Positions 58,855-64,000 of a stretch of DNA of 64,000 bases are shown here, in pieces. Each line of letters begins with the position of its first letter. Position 1 is the first letter of the stretch. The notes below the pieces were generated by a model. That model was given only the letters and a program-made list of their open reading frames with translations. It was not told the origin of the DNA and did not search any database. The DNA is from Thermococcus sp. (GTDB lineage Archaea > Methanobacteriota_B > Thermococci > Thermococcales > Thermococcaceae): positions 171,311-235,310 of the forward strand of contig NZ_JALVUC010000025.1 of assembly GCF_027023865.1 (NCBI RefSeq), read 5' to 3'. A program made the translations under genes and the position numbers.

Positions 58855-60092
58855 CGGGAACAAAGACCTCCGTGGGGTATACACCCACCTCGCGCACTCC
58901 AACCGAGATTGAGCTTGAGGCGCTTACACCCGATAACAATGAAGGTAAACTTACAGTGAGCGACGTTTCCGTCATCGTTGACAGTAAATCTTCCAACTCC
59001 GTCCGCTACCGCATTAAAGTAACGGTGGAGGCAGAGAACAACGCTGTAAGCGACGTCAGTGTACACCTCACTGACGACACCACGGGGGGCAGTGATAGCG
59101 GGAGCCTTGGGAATATATACGGGGGTTCCTCCACATCATGGACGTCCCGCGAGTTCACCGCATCAGTCACCGGTGACAGCATTAACATTCACGGGAGCGT
59201 TTCAATCACTTATACTCCAAGCTGTGGTCCTGCTCCGACAGCCACTCGCGGGGGAACTGTTCCTGCGACGTGCAATGTGCCTCACACCATAATAGAGTTG
59301 TACTCCAAGACTGTAAGGATAAACACTCCAATCGACCCCTCCAAGGTCCACTTCACTATCCAACACTCAAAGACTCATGTTACCGCCGGCGAAAGCGTTG
59401 ACTTCAGCATTATAATCACAAATGACAACAATAAGGGCATCAGCGGGAGCTACTCCCTCCAGATCAGCGTTCCCCAGCCGAACGGTGATTATGAGTGGGC
59501 ATCCTACAATGACCACGTGTCAGTTCCAGCCCATAAGACCAAAACGCTTCATGTTACCACCATCAACTACGGCTCCCCGGGCACATCAGAGTACCACGGC
59601 ACCTTTGATTTTGGTGTTTCCTCTAAGGGGGATCAGGGGTACATCACTGTAACTTCAAGTGGAAGTTCTGGGAGTTTGAGGATTGAGAGTGTTACGTATA
59701 AGCCGTCGGTTCCAAGGGACGGCAGTCTGGTGAATTTCACGGTTAAGGTTAAGAGTTCTTACTCTTTAAGTCGGAGTGTGGGATTGGAACTCTACGTTGA
59801 TGGGAAGGAGGTTTACCTGGTGAACGGCAGCATCGGTGCAAACTCTGAGAAGAGCTTCACTCTCCGCTGGCTTGCTCAGGCTGGAGAGCATTCTTACACG
59901 GTTAAACTGTATTCTGTTAGCAACGGGCGGAAGAATGAGGAGGACGAGGAAAGCGGGAGTGTGAGTGTTGCCAAGGATCTAAGTAGCAAGATAAACATGG
60001 AAGTAAAGTGTCCTTCAAGAGTTGGTCTGGGGGATTCTTTAGAATGTCTTTTACAGGTTAAGAATAACAATTCAGAAACAATTGAAGTATAA
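58815..60092 (+). pseudogene. polymorphic-toxin-like secreted protein, fragment 2 of 3 (beta-sandwich repeats)
   Basis: No start codon with a ribosome binding site belongs to this frame; it continues fragment 1 after a one-base shift. It encodes three or more beta-sandwich units rich in Thr/Ser, including a CARDB-like unit (SLVNFTVKVKSSYSLSRSVG; LRWLAQAGEHSYTVKLYS) and a final unit beginning KINMEVKCPSRVGLGDSLEC. It stops at TAA 60090-60092 directly after SETIEV. The reading frame continues past the stop into fragment 3, so the stop is an in-frame nonsense codon. Confidence 0.7.
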
Positions 60093-60611
60093 TTAAACAA
60101 CATTACCTTCTGGAGCGAAGTGAAGTATGAGGAGGCTGATATTAATTACGTGCGTTTCCAGTGGGTAGAGGGAACCTTCTATCTAAGTGCATTTAAAGAA
60201 GTGCCTCCACACTCGTCCCGGAGCATTCCAATTGACCTTGGCAGGGTGGATGATGAGTTTGCTTCTCATTTTGGTCTCTCCGACAATCATCGTTTGTTGT
60301 CCTCAACTGTCCAAGGTGACGTGAATCCAAACACAATATACCAAGTAGCATACTGGGACACAGAATACCACCTCACTCTTAGGCTGGACGTTTTCGATAA
60401 AAATGGCAATGTCCTGCTTAAGGACAAAGCTCTAACAGCCTCCACAACTTTATTCTATCAGGGTAGCACTCAGGCAAAAATTGACCGTGATATGAGGATT
60501 CAGAGATTAAAAGAGTTCGGCGAAAATGCGATAAAGATAATAGTACTCATAGTCACCATATCCTACTCAAAAGACAAATTATGGGAGTTTGTAAAGGGCT
60601 TTTGGGGGTGA
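60093..60611 (+). pseudogene. polymorphic-toxin-like secreted protein, fragment 3 of 3 (C-terminal domain)
   Basis: This frame is identical to that of fragment 2 and reads LNNITFWSEVKYEEADINYV straight after the TAA, so it is its continuation; a separate start at GTG 60120 is possible but lacks support. It has a beta-rich part with ALTASTTLFYQGSTQAKI and ends in a short hydrophobic/amphipathic tail (ENAIKIIVLIVTISYSKDKL, then WEFVKGFWG). The homologous position in the cassettes downstream (KQDNS, TQDSTQAAI) shows it is the C-terminal effector of cassette 1. The small membrane protein gene follows. Confidence 0.65.
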
Positions 60612-60638
60612 TGCAGGATAGGTAACTTCACGTTTAAA

Positions 60639-60989
60639 TTGCTTCTTTCTCTTCCTCTTTTATTACTGTTATGGGAGACTTTTGTTAATATCTACTATTG
60701 GTATTTAGATTTTTCTCTTGTTGTTCAGGTTTTGCTGCTTCTGCTCTGGGGTGTGGAAGTGTGGTGGATACTCGAGAATGGTACTATGCCCCTCCCGGTG
60801 TTTCTGGTGAGCGCCTTCGTCGTTATCTACCTCGGATTCGCGGTTGATAATCCTCCCAAGCTTAGCGCTTATTTTAGTGATGCTCTATGGGCGGCGCTCT
60901 ACACTTACCTTCTCAGGGGCTACTATTTAAGGTCATTAAACAATACTTCTGCCAATACGCAAGAAACAAGTTTTCCCGAGGGAGCTTGA
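60639..60989 (+). CDS. small four-span membrane protein, candidate immunity protein of cassette 1
   Basis: About 116 residues from a TTG at 60639; the in-frame ATA at 60618, preceded by GGGGGTGATGCAGG, sits where an ATG would be expected and may be a mutated or unusual start. Four hydrophobic segments: LPLLLLLWETFVNIYYW, VVQVLLLLLWGVEVWWIL, PVFLVSAFVVIYLGFAV and DALWAALYTYLLRGYY. It follows the effector stop within a few bases. Its final codons (SFPEGA) lie in the start of the next cassette's repeated head. No family recognised. Confidence 0.6.
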   Translation: MLLSLPLLLLLWETFVNIYYWYLDFSLVVQVLLLLLWGVEVWWILENGTMPLPVFLVSAFVVIYLGFAVDNPPKLSAYFSDALWAALYTYLLRGYYLRSLNNTSANTQETSFPEGA

Positions 60990-61301
60990 TGGTGGAGGTA
61001 CCGTGTGGTTTACGGTTCATGTTAAGAACTTTGAAAATACTGCTTTATCGCTCAGTGGTTTCGTTGAGGATGGGAATGGGACAGTGATAAAGAGAATTGA
61101 CGGTTTTGAGGGCAGGATTCCGGCTAATGGTGAGAAGAACATCAGCTTCTCCTACAAGGTTTACGGCGTGGGGAACCACACGTTTAAACTCTTCCTCGAC
61201 AATTATGATGGGAAACCCAATGGCGCGGGAGAGGAGCACTGGGATGAGGTGAGGGTTGAGGTGAAGCCAGTGAACGGGACGGAACTGAAGCAGGTGGGGT
61301 T
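60973..61301 (+). repeat. cassette-head direct repeat, copy 1
   Basis: Coding for FPRELDGGGTVWFTVHV through VNGTELKQVGFECDD, this segment is closely similar to 63634-63963, with long identical runs such as AAGAGAATTGACGGTTTTGA and GTGGGGAACCACACGTTTAA. It encodes a CARDB-like domain related to that in the long gene upstream. Both copies begin at the same codons (TTTCCC). Confidence 0.85.
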
Positions 61302-61824
61302 TGAGTGTGATGACCCAGAATTCAACTGGAACCGTGGTGAGTACACCGCTACATTAGTGTGCAAGGCGTTTGTTTACAATCCCGCTCAAAATAGCGTCGG
61401 AATAAGCATTGTAAGCGTCAAAGAATGGTCAGTGAATAATCGCGACCTAAAAGATGCTCTAGAGCATGCCTGGGTAGTAAAATACCCAGAGGCTATAAAC
61501 GCGTCAAAGATTGGAGTGATAACGTTCGAGAATACAGCGCACACAGGACTCATAACCCTTGAAAAAGACTTATTTGGAGCTTATATCTCAGTATCACTTA
61601 AATACACAATATCCCCCAAAAGTGGAGATGATGTCACATTCGTAGGCACAGGTATAGTAAACATAAAGCAGGATAACAGTGACGTGATGGGTGATATTGG
61701 GGTTAATGTGGGTGTGACAATTGTGCTTGGAGAATTAGTGGAGCTTCCGAGGACAGCAAAGATAGCATGGGACTTCATTGGACCTATAGTAATAGGGAAA
61801 ATCAAAAATAAAGTTTTGGGGTGA
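61003..61824 (+). CDS. effector cassette 2 (CARDB-like head, variable C-terminal domain), no signal peptide
   Basis: The open frame extends upstream to about 60961 without a proper start; the GTG at 61003 is only a nominal start. It begins with a CARDB-like unit (TVWFTVHVKNFENTALSLSG), then the junction NGTELKQVGFECDDPEFNW. A beta-rich domain follows (ATLVCKAFVYNPAQNSVGIS; FVGTGIVNIKQDNSDVMGDI), and the protein ends in a hydrophobic tail (VNVGVTIVLGELVELPRTAK; WDFIGPIVIGKIKNKVLG). No signal peptide: as it stands it could be secreted only after recombination into a full-length gene. Confidence 0.65.
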   Translation: MWFTVHVKNFENTALSLSGFVEDGNGTVIKRIDGFEGRIPANGEKNISFSYKVYGVGNHTFKLFLDNYDGKPNGAGEEHWDEVRVEVKPVNGTELKQVGFECDDPEFNWNRGEYTATLVCKAFVYNPAQNSVGISIVSVKEWSVNNRDLKDALEHAWVVKYPEAINASKIGVITFENTAHTGLITLEKDLFGAYISVSLKYTISPKSGDDVTFVGTGIVNIKQDNSDVMGDIGVNVGVTIVLGELVELPRTAKIAWDFIGPIVIGKIKNKVLG

Positions 61825-61830
61825 TATAAT

Positions 61831-62193
61831 ATGGCAACCGCAAGTTCATTAAAAAGAAAAAGAGAAGTATTTACTTATTCCTTTCTTTCCTTGATTTTGG
61901 TGTTTTTTGCTATTTTCATGACGTACAAAGTTGTTAATTCAATTGAAGTTATTAAGTTTCAGATTTTCTTGGGCGTTTTAATACTGTTGGCATCATACTT
62001 CAGAAAATACAGAAGTCCAGAAATTTCGGGGGAGAAAATGACAGTATTGGGATTAATTATAGTAACCTGCGACATTCTTGGGATTTATCAGATTACAGAC
62101 AATGGAATTTTATCGATTTCCCTTGGGATAATATGGGGAGTTATAATAACAGTTTCGGGTTATGTTATCATTCTCTACAATAAACCCAAATAA
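61831..62193 (+). CDS. small four-span membrane protein, candidate immunity protein of cassette 2
   Basis: This 120-residue protein has four membrane segments (YSFLSLILVFFAIFMTYKVV, FQIFLGVLILLASYF, TVLGLIIVTCDILGIY, ISLGIIWGVIITVSGYVIIL). It begins six bases after the cassette 2 stop, with GGGGTGATAT upstream. It is more AT-rich than most of the window. It has the same size and topology as the protein at 60639-60989, but I see no clear sequence similarity. No family recognised. Confidence 0.65.
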   Translation: MATASSLKRKREVFTYSFLSLILVFFAIFMTYKVVNSIEVIKFQIFLGVLILLASYFRKYRSPEISGEKMTVLGLIIVTCDILGIYQITDNGILSISLGIIWGVIITVSGYVIILYNKPK

Positions 62194-62794
62194 TTTACAA
62201 AACTCTGAGTGGCAGGGGGTGGAGTCCTTGACCGGGAAAGAACTAAAACAAATAGGCTTTGAATGCGATGACCTGTATCTGTCCACGGGACTAGATAGGG
62301 AACATCATTTGTTATATAAAGGAACGCTAACATGCAGGGCGATTCTCTATAATCCTGCCCAGTACTATCTACGGGGCAGCATAACTGATGTGTATGCAGT
62401 CGAGATTACTCCAGAAGTGCTTGATAACGACCTAGTTGGGGAATGGGGGTATACACCAACCATCAACATTGCCCCCAATGGCTATTATACCGTGTTGTTC
62501 TACAGAAACACTACAAGCATTGACGTCTATCACTTAGAACATGACCTGTATGGACTCCCCTTTACTGTGAAATTGCACTATGAATTTAACTCCACCAATG
62601 GATTGTTCAGTGAAGAGTTCATCGGAATTGGCAGTGCCTGGATAACTCAGGACTCGACGCAAGCGGCAATAAGTTCCACTATATTCATTGGGGGAACTGC
62701 GGCCACACTAGTTGGACTCGTTGTTTCAGCCCCGGCATTAACTGCTATGGGTGCACTGTCTTTCTTTGTGGGGTTATATCAAACAGCAGGGTGA
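62162..62794 (+). CDS. effector cassette 3 (junction and variable C-terminal domain only)
   Basis: The frame overlaps the end of the preceding gene and has no signal peptide or good ribosome binding site. It starts near the junction motif (SLTGKELKQIGFECDDLYLS), lacks the CARDB head, and continues with GTLTCRAILYNPAQYYLRGS, FIGIGSAWITQDSTQAAISS and a hydrophobic Gly/Ala-rich tail (TIFIGGTAATLVGLVVSAPA, LTAMGALSFFVGLYQTAG). The C-terminal tail differs from those of cassettes 1 and 2, while the central unit is clearly related. This is a shorter silent cassette. Confidence 0.6.
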   Translation: MLSFSTINPNNLQNSEWQGVESLTGKELKQIGFECDDLYLSTGLDREHHLLYKGTLTCRAILYNPAQYYLRGSITDVYAVEITPEVLDNDLVGEWGYTPTINIAPNGYYTVLFYRNTTSIDVYHLEHDLYGLPFTVKLHYEFNSTNGLFSEEFIGIGSAWITQDSTQAAISSTIFIGGTAATLVGLVVSAPALTAMGALSFFVGLYQTAG

Positions 62795-62799
62795 TCCAA

Positions 62800-63381
62800 A
62801 TGAACTTTCAGATATGTGGGTGGTGGATGTTGTCCCTCCAGGTTTTCCTTTTTCTGGTTCTGTTCAGTAAGACACGGAGCCTGAGAAAATCCGTTCAAAG
62901 TTACATCATTCTCTCCATTCCTATCTTGGAAATTATAATATTTTTCGCAAATCCCCCAGACTCTGTAGTCATTTTCTTCATAATCTGGCTGGTCTTCGTG
63001 GTTTTCCCAACTTCAAGGAATTACATAGCCTACGAAAAATGGGCGCGGATTCCAATGTACGATGACTTAACGAAAGATGGCATCAGGCGTAAAGACGTCC
63101 CCCGACCCATTGTGGTAGTTATAGGAGGATCCATACTCATCGAAGTGGCCTGGTTCCTCCATCCCAGATGGGGCTTGATAGTCTTATGGATTTGGGCTAT
63201 GCTCCACTTCACTGCCCTGTTAAACCGGAGGCTCAGGCCCCTGGCGGTTTTCACACTTGAGTACCTCCCCCCTGTTTTGGCAATTTCACTGGTGTTGCAG
63301 TGTCCGTCATGGTTTGCTATCATTTACGTGGGAAGCTTTTTGATACCCTGGGTCTGGATAATGAAACAAGGTTATGGGTGA
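62800..63381 (+). CDS. multi-span membrane protein, candidate immunity protein of cassette 3
   Basis: About 193 residues from the ATG at 62800, with GGGTGAT six bases upstream. It has about seven membrane segments (LQVFLFLVLF; SYIILSIPILEIIIFFA; VVIFFIIWLVFVVF; IVVVIGGSILIEVAWFL; GLIVLWIWAMLHFTALL; LEYLPPVLAISLVLQ; FAIIYVGSFLIPWVWIM). It starts six bases after cassette 3, parallel to the other effector/membrane pairs, but is larger and unrelated in sequence. Confidence 0.65.
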   Translation: MNFQICGWWMLSLQVFLFLVLFSKTRSLRKSVQSYIILSIPILEIIIFFANPPDSVVIFFIIWLVFVVFPTSRNYIAYEKWARIPMYDDLTKDGIRRKDVPRPIVVVIGGSILIEVAWFLHPRWGLIVLWIWAMLHFTALLNRRLRPLAVFTLEYLPPVLAISLVLQCPSWFAIIYVGSFLIPWVWIMKQGYG

Positions 63382-63512
63382 TACTATCGAAGTTAGGGGA
63401 GAGTAAGGTGTTAGAGTGTTACATAAGCCACGACTCCGCAATTGCCTCATTAAATTGTCAACTGTGTTTCACGGTGCACGAAAAGCTTGGATGGCCACAA
63501 GGAGACGGTACT

Positions 63513-63641
63513 ATGAGAAAGCACACGAAGCTATCAATCTCGGGAATCATTCTCGTTTTTGTTTCATCTATTTTTGTTTCTCGCCTTGAAATTACTAAAG
63601 GGCTTTATTCTCTATCCATAAACTTCTCCATCTTTCCCTGA
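63513..63641 (+). CDS. small frame with one membrane segment before cassette 4 (uncertain)
   Basis: A 42-codon frame from the ATG at 63513 (MRKHTKLSISGIILVFVSSI) has a signal-peptide-like hydrophobic segment and AGGAG upstream. It ends at the very base where the repeated cassette head begins. It could be a small membrane protein or the remnant of an N-terminus formerly joined to cassette 4. The stretch 63382-63512 shows no other gene. Confidence 0.25.
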   Translation: MRKHTKLSISGIILVFVSSIFVSRLEITKGLYSLSINFSIFP

Positions 63642-63963
63642 GGAGCTTGAGGGTGGTGGGACGGTGTGGTTCACGGTTCATGTTGAGAACTTTGAAAATG
63701 GGGCTCTTCCGCTCAGTGGTTTCGTCGAGGATGAGGAAGGGGCTGTCATCAAGAGAATTGACGGTTTTGAGGGTAGGATTCCGGCTAATGGTGAGAAGAA
63801 TATCACCTTCTCTTACACGGTTTACGGTGTGGGGAACCACACGTTTAAAGTCTTCCTCGACAATTACGACAGCAAACCCAACGAGTACGGGGCTAAGAAC
63901 TGGGAGGAAGTGAAGGTGGAAGTGAACCCAGTAAACGGGACGGAACTGCAACAGGCAGGCTTT
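63634..63963 (+). repeat. cassette-head direct repeat, copy 2
   Basis: It encodes FPEELEGGGTVWFTVHVENF through VNGTELQQAGFKCSD, parallel to 60973-61301. Most differences are single bases, many at third codon positions, so both copies are probably kept as coding sequence or are recently duplicated. Confidence 0.85.
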
Positions 63964-64000
63964 AAATGCAGTGATCAGAGGGGTATGATGGTAGACTATA
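63664..64000 (+). CDS. effector cassette 4, partial (runs off the window)
   Basis: The open frame (TVWFTVHVENFENGALPLSG, FEGRIPANGEKNITFSYTVY) begins without signal peptide inside the repeated head and passes the junction NGTELQQAGFKCSDQRGMM before the window ends. The nominal start is the GTG at 63664. After the junction the sequence departs from cassettes 1-3, so the C-terminal effector should be a further variant encoded beyond base 64000. Confidence 0.6.
   Translation, partial: MWFTVHVENFENGALPLSGFVEDEEGAVIKRIDGFEGRIPANGEKNITFSYTVYGVGNHTFKVFLDNYDSKPNEYGAKNWEEVKVEVNPVNGTELQQAGFKCSDQRGMMVDY

Overview
The window looks like a piece of a Thermococcus-type chromosome (Thermococcales, hyperthermophilic Euryarchaeota). 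The reasons are an archaeal Orc1/Cdc6 followed by both subunits of DNA polymerase D, RadA with an intein at the Walker A site, NucS/EndoMS, archaeal promoters (BRE/TATA about 25 nt before start sites), GGTGAT-type ribosome binding sites, and a tRNA-Gln with an encoded CCA. No rRNA or CRISPR array is visible.

Layout. 1-1.7 kb: end of a MoxR/DUF4129 membrane-complex cluster on the minus strand. 1.7-3.2 kb: DUF2118 protein, a small unknown and an FKBP prolyl isomerase. 3.1-9.6 kb: a minus-strand type IV pilus/Tad-like secretion operon (two GspF-like membrane proteins, a secretion ATPase, two envelope proteins) with no pilin in view. 9.9-12 kb: circularly permuted GTPase and a THUMP tRNA methyltransferase. 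12.1-16.4 kb: complete pstSCAB-phoU phosphate operon. 16.5-28.5 kb: mostly minus-strand housekeeping genes (trpS, acyl-CoA synthetase alpha subunit, Nnr, macro domain, MTA/SAH deaminase, MTA phosphorylase), interrupted by a two-gene locus whose secreted product ends in a ten-cysteine domain like halocin C8. 29-33.5 kb: proteasome-assembly-chaperone homologue with a DUF473 partner, NucS and RadA.

33.5-34.6 kb is the chromosomal replication origin: AT-rich segments flanked by origin recognition boxes (ORB, core TTCCASTGGAAA). It is followed by a small unknown gene and then cdc6, DP1 and DP2 (35.5-42.9 kb). Genes to the left mostly point left and those to the right point right, so many are co-oriented with replication. 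Further ORB-like sites lie inside the DP1 linker coding sequence and at scattered outlying positions (17.7, 24.1, 27.7, 29.0, 48.6 kb).

43-57.6 kb: a secreted protein with two small membrane proteins, an EVE-domain gene and a broken EVE-like gene, tRNA-Gln, SDR oxidoreductase, tpiA, archaeal PPAT, a second acyl-CoA synthetase alpha subunit, kae1, NAD kinase, RNA m5C methyltransferase and carS.

57.6-64 kb (right edge) is the most unusual part. A long secreted protein, now split by one frameshift and one in-frame stop, is followed by alternative C-terminal cassettes. Most of these cassettes are followed by a different small multi-membrane-span protein, and cassette heads repeat part of the same sequence. 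This is the arrangement of a polymorphic toxin-immunity locus with silent cassettes, probably membrane-acting. The halocin-like locus at 17.8-19.4 kb and the secreted/membrane trio at 43-44.5 kb follow the same logic (secreted protein with hydrophobic C-terminus plus membrane protein), so the window may hold three separate antagonism modules. IS200/IS605-type end remnants are scattered on the minus strand. All assignments are from reading the sequence; no search was run.
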